A stretch of DNA of 9,095 bases, from NCBI GenBank assembly GCA_020201295.1, contig JAIVHA010000187.1, positions 1 to 9,095 on the forward strand, written 5' to 3'. A program made the position numbers and the translations under genes. How positions within the stretch are numbered: the stretch's first letter is position 1; every line of letters starts with the position of its first letter. This stretch comes from Lysobacteraceae bacterium. Lineage in GTDB: Bacteria; Pseudomonadota; Gammaproteobacteria; DSM-19610. Positions 1 to 7,226 of this stretch are shown one piece after another. Below the pieces are notes generated by a model that saw only the letters and a program-made list of their open reading frames with translations, did no database searches and was not told the DNA's origin.

Positions 1-155
1 GTGATTTCACTGACAATGGTGATGGCACCTTCTCACTGACCTCCAACCACGACGGCAGCGCCACCTTTGCAGTGCCCGAGCCGAGCACCCTGGCCCTGCT
101 GGGCGGCTCCATGCTCCTGCTGGGTGGAATGGCCCGCCGCAACAAGAAGTCCTGA
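1..155 (+). CDS. PEP-CTERM sorting-signal protein, C-terminal 50 residues (5' end outside window)
   Basis: This is the end of an exported protein carrying a PEP-CTERM sorting signal. The frame has complete codons from position 3 and ends in TGA at 153-155. The tail has all three parts of the signal: the VPEPST motif (about 23 residues from the stop-proximal end of the helix), a hydrophobic stretch rich in Leu and Gly (LALLGGSMLLLGGM), and a basic end, RRNKKS. In this family the signal is recognised at the inner membrane by an exosortase (XrtA/EpsH type), which is thought to cut at the PEP motif and route the protein to the cell surface or extracellular matrix. The visible sequence before the motif (DFTDNGDGTFSLTSNHDG) is polar, Asp/Gly/Ser-rich and resembles the surface domain of such proteins; it does not identify a function. 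The gene converges on the prs operon and has its own terminator. The start and the rest of the protein are not visible. Confidence 0.93.
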   Translation, partial: DFTDNGDGTFSLTSNHDGSATFAVPEPSTLALLGGSMLLLGGMARRNKKS

Positions 156-182
156 TCTCCGGACTGACACACGCAGTACCAG

Positions 183-212
183 AAACGGGCACCGCAAGGT
201 GCCCGTTTTTTT
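183..212 (+). terminator. Rho-independent terminator of the PEP-CTERM gene
   Basis: A perfect 11-bp inverted repeat (183-193 AAACGGGCACC and 198-208 GGTGCCCGTTT) encloses a GCAA tetraloop and runs into seven T residues (206-212). It begins 28 bp after the TGA of the PEP-CTERM gene. On the minus strand the same hairpin is followed by only three T residues, so it could stop the converging prs operon only weakly. No better minus-strand terminator is visible between it and the stop codon of that operon at 276. Confidence 0.93.
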
Positions 213-275
213 ATGCCTGTCGTATTATCCTAAAAACCACCGCACACTCGGGCGCGTCCAACTGAGGGTTTTGGA

Positions 276-998
276 TTATTTCACCTGCGCGAGCAGGCGC
301 TTCACATACCAGAACATGAAACGCTGCAGGGGGTGGCGGTTGCCAAAGGGGCGCCAGGTCCTGATGAGACGGTTACGGTAGGCATCGAAGTGCAGGCCCC
401 GGGGCGCCGTAACCACTTCGCCTCGCCCCAGCAGTAATTTCAGCACATTGGTACAGGCCACCCCGGCGGCGATCTCGATCCCCATGGCGGTGGACGGCAC
501 CTTCTTCTGCAGGAAATTTACCGAACTGCGATCCACCAGGTACTTGCGCTGCTGTACCGAGGGCGACACCCCGATCACGAACTTGATGATCTGGTCCTCG
601 AAGGAGTAGCCGTCCAGGCAAAAATACTCCTCGAAAGACATCCCGCCCGGCATGAACACAAGGAAGGCCGTACCCATGCCCATGGGTGCGGCGGTGATGG
701 TGGGAATCCCTTTCTCGTAGCAACGCGCGAACACGGCGCGACGGATGTCCAGGGCGAAGATATCCAGGCTGTCGACATAGATATCCACCCCGTCCAGGAA
801 ATCATCGAGGTTCTCCAGGCTGATACCCTGCGGGAAACTGCGAATATCCAGATCGGGATTGATCTCCCGGATCACGCCTTCCATCACCTTCGCCTTGGGT
901 CGACCCCAGGTGGCCATGGAGGCTCCGTACTGGCGGTTGAAATTAGGCAGGTCGAAGTCATCCAGGTCGGCGATATTGAACGCCCCGATACATTCCGG
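276..998 (-). other. ThiF/MoeB/E1-like adenylyltransferase domain lacking its N-terminal nucleotide loop (3' part of the fusion)
   Basis: This is the C-terminal ~239 residues of the 1143-residue fusion. It matches the middle and end of a ThiF-family adenylyltransferase. IADLDDF (912-918) is the strand with the acidic pair that holds the ATP ribose. NFNRQYG (922-928) is the Asn/Arg-Gln motif. GRPKAK (935-940) holds the conserved Lys, INPD follows at 949-952, and VDSLD (978-982) carries the Asp expected to bind Mg. Intact enzymes adenylate a C-terminal carboxylate of a small protein or peptide. What is missing is everything before this: the first beta strand, the GxGGxG loop and the following helix with the Arg that reaches ATP, about 40-60 residues. 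No Cys-x-x-Cys zinc pairs are present. The visible end (GLHFDAYRNRLIRTWRP) resembles, from memory, a group of ThiF proteins with unknown substrate. As it stands the domain is probably inactive. It may be the remains of a separate gene that once lay downstream of prsT. Confidence 0.82.
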
Positions 999-3707
999 AC
1001 TGCGTAGGGCCTGTTCCAGTTCGAGCCGTGCCTCACGGTCACGGCCGGTACGCTGCAAGGCAACCGCCGTGTGATAGCGGATCTGCGCCATATGGGGGGC
1101 CTTGAGCAGGGCCTCCTGCAAATACACCAGGCCTTTCTGTTCCTGGTCATTGCGAACCAGGGTCCAGCCATAGGTATCCAGCACCTCGGGTCGCTCCGGG
1201 CTGGACTGGTAGGCCTGCTCGGCATGGCGCAAGGCCCGTCTCGGGTCTTCCTCCAGGTACAGCCAGGCCAGGTTGTTGAGGGCAATGACATTGCCGGGTT
1301 GCAGCTCCAGCACCTGCTCGTAATGGGCGGCCGCCGCAGCATGATCCCCCTGCCCCTGCAGCTCCATGGCCGCGCGCAGGCGTACCGCACCGTCGCGGGG
1401 CTGCTGTTGCAGCCAGGATTCCAGCAGCTCGGCCGCTTCCTCGAGGGCGCCCGCATCCTTCAGCAACTGGTGGTAGCGCAGCAGGCGTGCCTGGGAGGGA
1501 TCACGGCCATAGGCCTCGCCGGCGCTGGCGGCGGCGGACCCCTGGTCACCCTCCCTGGCCAGAAGCTCAGCCTGCAGGGCGTGCCCCCAGGGCAGCTCGG
1601 CCCGTTGTTCCAGCAGCTGCGCGGCATAGGGACGCGCCGCCTCCACATCCCCGGCTTCCAGGTGAAGGCTGCCCAGGCTGAACAGGGCGCCCGCATGCCC
1701 GGCCTCGAGATCCAGCACCTTGCGGAAAGACTTGCGAGCCAGCTCGAGATCCCCCTGCTTGACCGCCGCGCTGCCCAGCAGGTAGTGGACCTGCGGATTT
1801 TCCGGCCGCAATTCCGCCAGGCGCCGGAAGGTGGCGACACCAGCGGCGCCGGAGTCCGTGGCCATTTGCGCCAAGCCCAGTACCCGCAGGGCATCGGGCT
1901 GGGTGGGCTGATGCTCACTCAGGGCACGCGCGACCTCCAGGGCCTTGAGAGGCTGATTGCCCTGCAGGTAGAGCTCCGCCAGCAGCACGCTCGGCTTCAC
2001 CGCCTGGGGATGGTGTTTGCGGGCGCGCTCCAGCCACCGTGCCACCTGGTCGCGCTGGCCCCGCAGGTGGGCAAGGTCCGTCATGCCGTAATGGGCATCG
2101 AGGTTGGTTTCGTTCGCCGCCAGCACTTCCTGGAAGCGGACACGGGCCTGTTCCAGCTCTCCCGTGGCCATGTCCATGCGCGCCAGGTTGAGGAGCGCCG
2201 GCGGGAAGCCCGGCTGCTTGTCCAGGGCGTGGTTGAAGGCCTTGCGGGCCGCCTCGGTATCGCCTTTTTGCAGGTACACGGCACCGAGGAGGTTATGGGG
2301 CATGGGATCATCGGGCCGTTTGGCCTGCAGGTTTTGCGCCGCACCCAATGCCTTGTCCACCTCCCCGTTGTTCAGGTAGGTGACCACCAGCAGGATATCC
2401 GCCTGCCATAGCCCCTGACCCAGGTTGACGGCGCCCTCGAGCTCATCAGTGGCCTGGCGCGTATCCCCCGCCAACAGGTGTCCAATCGCCATTTTCGTTT
2501 GTATTGCCGCGACATCTGGCGCCAGTTTCGCGGCACGACCCAGGTACTCCAATCCCTGGTTGCTGTCCCCGCGTTCCAGGTAGGCGCTGCCCAGCATGGC
2601 CAGCAACATGGCATCCTCGGGAACCCGGGCGGCCGTGGCCTCGAGCAGGTCGATGGCGGCATCCGCCTCACGGTTCTGCAGCAAGGCCGCCGCCAGCAGT
2701 TTCGCGGCCGGCGCATGCTCGGGATGGCCGCTCACGAAGGGACGCAAATGCTGGATGGCCTGGTTGAATTGTCCTTGCTGATAGCGAATGGTGCCCATCA
2801 ACAACAGGCTTGCCGAATGACCCGGCAGGGTCGCGAGGCTTTGTTGCAGGGAGGCAACTGCTTCATCGGGCTGGCCCTGCTGGTAGGCCGAGAGGCCCTG
2901 CAGGTAACTGGCGATGGGGTGTCGCGGGGCATGGCGCAGAACCTGCTGCAGATCCCGTTTCGCCGCTTCATGCTTGCCCTGGTCGAGGTAGATGGTGGCC
3001 CGTCCCAGGTAGGCACCCAGGTGCCGCGGCTGCAGGGCCAGGCCCCGGGTGAAGCGGTCCTCCGCAGCCTCCAGGTCACCCGCCTGGCGCCGCAACTCAC
3101 CATCCAGCACCCAGGCATCCGCATGGTCGTGGCTCAGTTTCAGGGCCAGGGCCAGGCGTGCGCGCGCCCCCTCGTGATCCCCACGCCGGAACAGCAGCCG
3201 AGCCTGTCCCACCAGGCTGTCCACATGCTCCGGATAGGCGCCCAGTGCCTCGGCATACAGGGTTTCAGCCTGATCCAGCTCCCCCCGCATGGAAAAGGCC
3301 TGGGCGCGCAGGTAGAGACGGTCCGCCAGGGGCTCGCCCGTGAGGTCTTTGGTATCGATTGCCTCCAGCACCTGGCCCGTCTTGCCCTGCAACAGCCAGG
3401 CCTGGCCCAGCAGCGGCAGCACCGTCCGCTCTTCCACGCCCAGGGCACGGGCCCGCTCCAGTTCCTTTTCCGCGGATGCACCCTCGCCCTGCTGCAGGTA
3501 GCTGCGCCCCAACAGCAGGCGGGCTGGGCCATGCTCCGGCTGGCGCTGCAGGGCATTCTTCAACTGGATGATGGCGGCATTGATCTCGCCCTTGTCGAAG
3601 TACTGTTGGGCATCACGCAGGTAGGGATCTTCCGCCAGGGCGGGAGTACTGATCGTAATGGCGCCGCTCAGGCAGGCCAGGAGAAGGATACGGATCCATC
3701 GGTTCAT
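276..3707 (-). CDS. prsT: PrsT-type PEP-CTERM TPR protein fused in frame to a truncated ThiF/E1-like domain
   Basis: The protein has 1143 residues. Residues 1-25 are a signal peptide (MNRWIRILLLACLSG...PALA) with a good signal peptidase I site, ALA/ED. Members of this family (PEP-CTERM system TPR-repeat lipoprotein) usually have a lipobox. The only Cys near the start is C12 in LLAC, after a very short hydrophobic run, so lipidation is doubtful. From about residue 26 to 904 there are roughly 26 consecutive 34-residue TPR-like units, giving a long superhelical scaffold for protein contacts. That length is close to a whole PrsT. From about residue 905 the sequence changes abruptly to an E1/ThiF-like fold (separate entry). 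The start ATG at 3707 has AGGA eight bases upstream, and the gene follows prsR by 44 bp, so it is probably the last gene of the operon. PrsT is known from its constant linkage to prsK, prsR and exosortase; its exact role is not settled. The PrsT call is secure. Whether the fused product is real in the cell is uncertain. Confidence 0.9.
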   Translation of the reverse strand: MNRWIRILLLACLSGAITISTPALAEDPYLRDAQQYFDKGEINAAIIQLKNALQRQPEHGPARLLLGRSYLQQGEGASAEKELERARALGVEERTVLPLLGQAWLLQGKTGQVLEAIDTKDLTGEPLADRLYLRAQAFSMRGELDQAETLYAEALGAYPEHVDSLVGQARLLFRRGDHEGARARLALALKLSHDHADAWVLDGELRRQAGDLEAAEDRFTRGLALQPRHLGAYLGRATIYLDQGKHEAAKRDLQQVLRHAPRHPIASYLQGLSAYQQGQPDEAVASLQQSLATLPGHSASLLLMGTIRYQQGQFNQAIQHLRPFVSGHPEHAPAAKLLAAALLQNREADAAIDLLEATAARVPEDAMLLAMLGSAYLERGDSNQGLEYLGRAAKLAPDVAAIQTKMAIGHLLAGDTRQATDELEGAVNLGQGLWQADILLVVTYLNNGEVDKALGAAQNLQAKRPDDPMPHNLLGAVYLQKGDTEAARKAFNHALDKQPGFPPALLNLARMDMATGELEQARVRFQEVLAANETNLDAHYGMTDLAHLRGQRDQVARWLERARKHHPQAVKPSVLLAELYLQGNQPLKALEVARALSEHQPTQPDALRVLGLAQMATDSGAAGVATFRRLAELRPENPQVHYLLGSAAVKQGDLELARKSFRKVLDLEAGHAGALFSLGSLHLEAGDVEAARPYAAQLLEQRAELPWGHALQAELLAREGDQGSAAASAGEAYGRDPSQARLLRYHQLLKDAGALEEAAELLESWLQQQPRDGAVRLRAAMELQGQGDHAAAAAHYEQVLELQPGNVIALNNLAWLYLEEDPRRALRHAEQAYQSSPERPEVLDTYGWTLVRNDQEQKGLVYLQEALLKAPHMAQIRYHTAVALQRTGRDREARLELEQALRSPECIGAFNIADLDDFDLPNFNRQYGASMATWGRPKAKVMEGVIREINPDLDIRSFPQGISLENLDDFLDGVDIYVDSLDIFALDIRRAVFARCYEKGIPTITAAPMGMGTAFLVFMPGGMSFEEYFCLDGYSFEDQIIKFVIGVSPSVQQRKYLVDRSSVNFLQKKVPSTAMGIEIAAGVACTNVLKLLLGRGEVVTAPRGLHFDAYRNRLIRTWRPFGNRHPLQRFMFWYVKRLLAQVK

Positions 3708-3751
3708 GGTGTTCGTCCTGTTGTTGTCCGCTGTGTCCCGCAGATCCGGGG

Positions 3752-5113
3752 CTACAGGTTGATATTATGTTTTTTCACCAGGGCATAAAAAGTCGGTCGT
3801 GTGATACCCAGCAATTCGGCCGCCTGGGAAATATTGCCGCCCACATGGTGCATTGCCCGCACCAGAGCCCGGGATTCCGCCGTGTCCCGTACCTCGCGCA
3901 GATTGAAAGGCAGCGGTTCCTGATTCCCCTCGGCCGGCTTCAGCTCCAGGCCCTCCGGGGTGATCTGCTTGCCCTCGGCCATGATCACTGCCCGCTTCAC
4001 GCGGTTCTCCAGTTCGCGCACATTACCCGGCCAGGCATGGGCGGAAATCGCGGCCAGTGCATCCTGGTTGAAGACCAGCCCCGGCTTGTTGTGCCTGCGA
4101 GCCTGGCTGTCGAGCAGGTGATTGGCGATGACCACCGCCTCGCCATCGCGCTCGCGCAGGGCAGGGATACGCACCGTGACCTCACTGATGCGGTAATAAA
4201 GGTCCTCGCGAAACAGGCCCTCGGCAATACGTTGTTCCAGGTTCTGGTGGGTGGCGCAGATCACGCGCACGTCCACCGGGATCTCGCTGCGCCCGCCCAC
4301 CCGCACGATTACCCGTTCCTGGAGAAAGCGTAGCAGCTTGGCCTGCAGGGACATGGGCAGGTCGCCCACTTCGTCGAGAAACAGGGTGCCGCCATCGGCG
4401 TATTCGATATTGCCCCGGGTCTGTTTGCTCGCACCGGTAAAGGCGCCTTTTTCATAACCGAACAATTCGCTTTCCAGCAAGGTTTCCGGGATGGCGGCAC
4501 AATTGATCGCCACCCAGTTTTTGGAAACCCGCGAGCTGAGATCGTGCAGCGCCCGTGCCAGCAACTCCTTGCCGGTACCACTCTCCCCCAACAGCAGGGT
4601 GGTGACATCGGTAGGGGCCACCTTCTCGATGGTACGGCACACCGCCAGCATCTGCGGACTGGTGGCAATGATGCCATTGAGACCGGTCTTGTTGGCGCCC
4701 CGGCTCAGGGCCCGGTTTTCCGTTTCCAGTTCATACAGGCGATAGGCGCGCTCGACGATGAAGCCCAGCAACTGCGGATCCACCGGTTTTTGGCAGAACA
4801 TCCAGGCACCATGGCCGATGGCCTGGACCGCGTTGTCACGGTCATTGTTGCCGGTCACCACGATCACCTTGGTGCGCGGCGCCAAGGCGAGGATCTGCTG
4901 CAGGGTGGCCAGGCCCTCGGTGGCACCACCGGCATCCGGCGGCAGCCCCAGGTCCAGGGTCACCACCTGGGGCTCGTGGCGGCGTAGCTCGGCGATGGCG
5001 GCCTCGCGGTCCTCGGCGGTCACCACGTCGAAATCATCGAAGGCCCAGCGCAAGGCGCTTTGCAGACCGGGGTCGTCTTCCACCACCAGCAGTTTTTTCT
5101 TGCCCGCGCTCAC
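3752..5113 (-). CDS. prsR: PrsR, sigma54-dependent response regulator of the PEP-CTERM system
   Basis: This is a 453-residue cytoplasmic transcription activator with the NtrC-type order of domains. The receiver (about 6-125) has acidic E12/D13/D14, phosphate-accepting D54, T87 and K109 (QKPVD). The AAA+ domain (about 145-380) has Walker A GESGTGKE (176-183), the GAFTGA loop that contacts sigma54 (223-228), Walker B LFLDE (244-248), the FREDLYYR arginine region (301-308) and WPGNVREL (361-368). A Fis-type helix-turn-helix closes the protein (about 425-450, NISQAAELLGITRPTFYALV). All key residues are intact, so it should be phosphorylated by PrsK and open RpoN promoters; the PrsK/PrsR/RpoN set has been reported to control PEP-CTERM genes in Zoogloea. 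The start is GTG at 5113, which shares the bases GTGA with the TGA stop of prsK, so translation is likely coupled. Length and sequence fit the PEP-CTERM response regulator family closely. Confidence 0.97.
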   Translation of the reverse strand: MSAGKKKLLVVEDDPGLQSALRWAFDDFDVVTAEDREAAIAELRRHEPQVVTLDLGLPPDAGGATEGLATLQQILALAPRTKVIVVTGNNDRDNAVQAIGHGAWMFCQKPVDPQLLGFIVERAYRLYELETENRALSRGANKTGLNGIIATSPQMLAVCRTIEKVAPTDVTTLLLGESGTGKELLARALHDLSSRVSKNWVAINCAAIPETLLESELFGYEKGAFTGASKQTRGNIEYADGGTLFLDEVGDLPMSLQAKLLRFLQERVIVRVGGRSEIPVDVRVICATHQNLEQRIAEGLFREDLYYRISEVTVRIPALRERDGEAVVIANHLLDSQARRHNKPGLVFNQDALAAISAHAWPGNVRELENRVKRAVIMAEGKQITPEGLELKPAEGNQEPLPFNLREVRDTAESRALVRAMHHVGGNISQAAELLGITRPTFYALVKKHNINL

Positions 5114-7173
5114 ATCCTTGCCCCCGTGTCCAGTTCCTGCAACTGCTCCGCCATGGACTTGTCCAGCAGGGGGATGCGGATGGTGAACACCGTACCCTGA
5201 CCCGGCTTGCTGGCCACGCTCAGATCCCCTTCCAGGGCGCGCAGGTATTCACGGCTGTCATAGGCACCAATCCCCATGCCCGTATCTCCCTTGGTGGTAT
5301 CGAAGGGCCGGAACAGCCGCTCCCGGATGAAGGCATCGTCCATGCCCACGCCGTCGTCCTCCACGGTGATCATTGCCTGCCCCTGCTCTTCGCGCAGGCG
5401 GATCATGACATGTCCGTGACGCCGGGTCGCCTCCTGGGCATTCTGCACCAGGTTTTCGATGGCGGAGGTCAAGCGGTCACGATCCGCCGTGACTTCGATG
5501 TCAGGGCCATCATAGCGCCATTCGGGGCAGGGTTGCTGTTGGCAACGCTTGTCGACGATCTCATTCAGCAGCCGTGGCAGTGACAGGGTCACCGGGATAC
5601 CGCCGGCCATGCCGGTACGCAGTAATTGCATCAGCCGCTGCATCTTGCCCACGGAGTGCTCCATGATGCGCACCGCGTCGTCGATGAAGGCCGGGTTGTG
5701 TTTGTGGCGGGCCGCGCTGCTCACCACCACGCTCTGCTGGGCAATGAGATTCTTGATGTCATGGAGTATGAAGGCGGACAGCCGGTTGAAGCCCTCGAAC
5801 TGACGCGCCTCCGCCAGGGCCTGCAGGGCCTGCATCTGCGCCAGGTGGCTGGCGGCCTGCATGGCCGCGGTCTTGAGCAGGTCACGCACTTCCCAGTCCG
5901 CCTGCACCGCAGCCCGAGGATGGGTCAGCAGCACGAAACCCTGTAGTTGCTCCCGGTCCGTCAGCGGCACGATCACCCAGGGTTCGGGGATCGTGTCCAG
6001 CCAGGCGGGCAATTCCAGGTCCTGATAGAAATCCGGCGTACGGGCATACTCGTCGAGATTCACCACCCAGCCGGAGCGTTGCAGGAAGGCCACCAGGGAG
6101 TCCAGGCCCACACCGGTGTCCACCCCCGGCTCTGGCAGGTTGAGGCGCGCCCGCAGTGACAGGCGACCCCGTTCATCGGCCATCCACAGCATCCCGCCCG
6201 GACTGTCCACCAGCTCGGCGATGGCGCCGATCACGCATTCATAGGGATGCTCGTCATCCTTGCAGGCGGACAGGGCATGGGTGAACTGCACCCACTCATC
6301 GCGGTAGTCATATTTGTACTGGTAAAAATGCTTGTTCACCAGCACCCGCAGGCGCGCCCGGAACTGGCCGGAAAACAGCATCACCAGCAGCAGTACCGCG
6401 GCACCGAACAGGAACACGGCTTGTACCAGCGCGCCCCATTCACCACCTATGGCGCGCAGGTAATAGCCGAGGTAGACCCCGGTGCCCACCAGGGAGGCGG
6501 TGTGGTAGACCACCTTGCGTGACACGAACATTTCGAAGGACCAGTCGGGATTGCGCGCCACGGAAATGGCGATCAGCGGCACCACCAGTGCGTGGATCAC
6601 GCCCCTCGCATGCCAGAGCCCGGGATTGAGCTGGCCGAAGAGCAGGCCGTGGGAATAGAGGAACAGGTCGTAGGAGAACATACCGCCGATGCCCAGGCAG
6701 AGAAACTTGATGGACCAGCGCTGGGAAACAGGTGTGTTGCGGTAGAGCATTTCCACCAGCCACAGGCCACCCACGGCCAATGCCAGGTAGCCGGCGAGCA
6801 GAATCCTGGAAATTTGCGGCGCGGCCAGCCAATGGGGGGACAGGTGGGGAAACAGCACCAGGGCGACGGCCAGGGTATAAAGCGCCAGGGGGATGCGGGC
6901 CAGCCCACGCTGTCCACCTTGCACCGTGGACAGCAGCTTCAACAGGAAGGCGAACCAGAGCACATCCTTCAGCGTCTCGGCAAACTGTATCACCGTGCCC
7001 GACAGGGACAGGTGGGATTGCAGGGCCAGCACCAGGGCCCAGGCCGTGGTGCCGGCACAGGCCGCCAGCAACAGGCCGCCCTGCAGGCGTCCCCGCCAGC
7101 CGGTCACCAACATCAGCGTCAGTAACAGAAAAGCCAGCGCCCCGAGAGAATAGCTGATGGTTCCGATCGACAT
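5110..7173 (-). CDS. prsK: PrsK, membrane histidine kinase of the PEP-CTERM system
   Basis: This is a 687-residue inner-membrane sensor kinase, the partner of the adjacent PrsR. Residues 1-270 contain about eight hydrophobic segments (for example 9-25, 34-51, 94-110, 123-142, 191-205, 226-242 and 250-268) separated by short loops. Residues about 295-455 look like a GAF-type sensory domain. The dimerisation and phosphoacceptor helix has LHDIKN with H471, the form typical of PrsK rather than the common HExxN. The catalytic domain shows the N box (ENLVQNAQEA, 573-582), G1 (DDGVGM, 606-611), an F-box-like segment (FRPFDTTKG, 621-629) and G2 (GMGIGA, 632-637), all intact. The signal sensed is unknown; the multi-pass N-terminus suggests something in or near the membrane. 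The ATG at 7173 has a modest AGGGA before it and lies 53 bp after the sugar transferase gene. The 3' end overlaps prsR by 4 bp. Confidence 0.96.
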   Translation of the reverse strand: MSIGTISYSLGALAFLLLTLMLVTGWRGRLQGGLLLAACAGTTAWALVLALQSHLSLSGTVIQFAETLKDVLWFAFLLKLLSTVQGGQRGLARIPLALYTLAVALVLFPHLSPHWLAAPQISRILLAGYLALAVGGLWLVEMLYRNTPVSQRWSIKFLCLGIGGMFSYDLFLYSHGLLFGQLNPGLWHARGVIHALVVPLIAISVARNPDWSFEMFVSRKVVYHTASLVGTGVYLGYYLRAIGGEWGALVQAVFLFGAAVLLLVMLFSGQFRARLRVLVNKHFYQYKYDYRDEWVQFTHALSACKDDEHPYECVIGAIAELVDSPGGMLWMADERGRLSLRARLNLPEPGVDTGVGLDSLVAFLQRSGWVVNLDEYARTPDFYQDLELPAWLDTIPEPWVIVPLTDREQLQGFVLLTHPRAAVQADWEVRDLLKTAAMQAASHLAQMQALQALAEARQFEGFNRLSAFILHDIKNLIAQQSVVVSSAARHKHNPAFIDDAVRIMEHSVGKMQRLMQLLRTGMAGGIPVTLSLPRLLNEIVDKRCQQQPCPEWRYDGPDIEVTADRDRLTSAIENLVQNAQEATRRHGHVMIRLREEQGQAMITVEDDGVGMDDAFIRERLFRPFDTTKGDTGMGIGAYDSREYLRALEGDLSVASKPGQGTVFTIRIPLLDKSMAEQLQELDTGARM

Positions 7174-7226
7174 GGTCCCTGCTTATGTGCCTGTATCCTG
7201 TTGCACTATCGTAGGTCCGTCACGGC

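Noticed and set aside
276..1000. A frameshift as the cause of the missing ThiF N-terminus
   Set aside because: TPR sequence continues in the same frame right up to the ThiF sequence, so no room remains for a hidden ThiF start in another frame. The missing part is absent, not shifted.
996..3632. DNA-level tandem repeat or CRISPR-like periodicity of about 102 bp in the TPR gene
   Set aside because: The period comes from 34-residue TPR units whose DNA sequences have diverged. There are no identical repeats or spacers.
1071..3788. Two very long open frames on the plus strand opposite the TPR gene (1071-2411 and 2478-3788)
   Set aside because: They lie fully antisense to a well-supported TPR gene, are low-complexity (Gln, Gly and Leu-rich), match no known fold, and are expected in GC-rich DNA with strong third-position bias.
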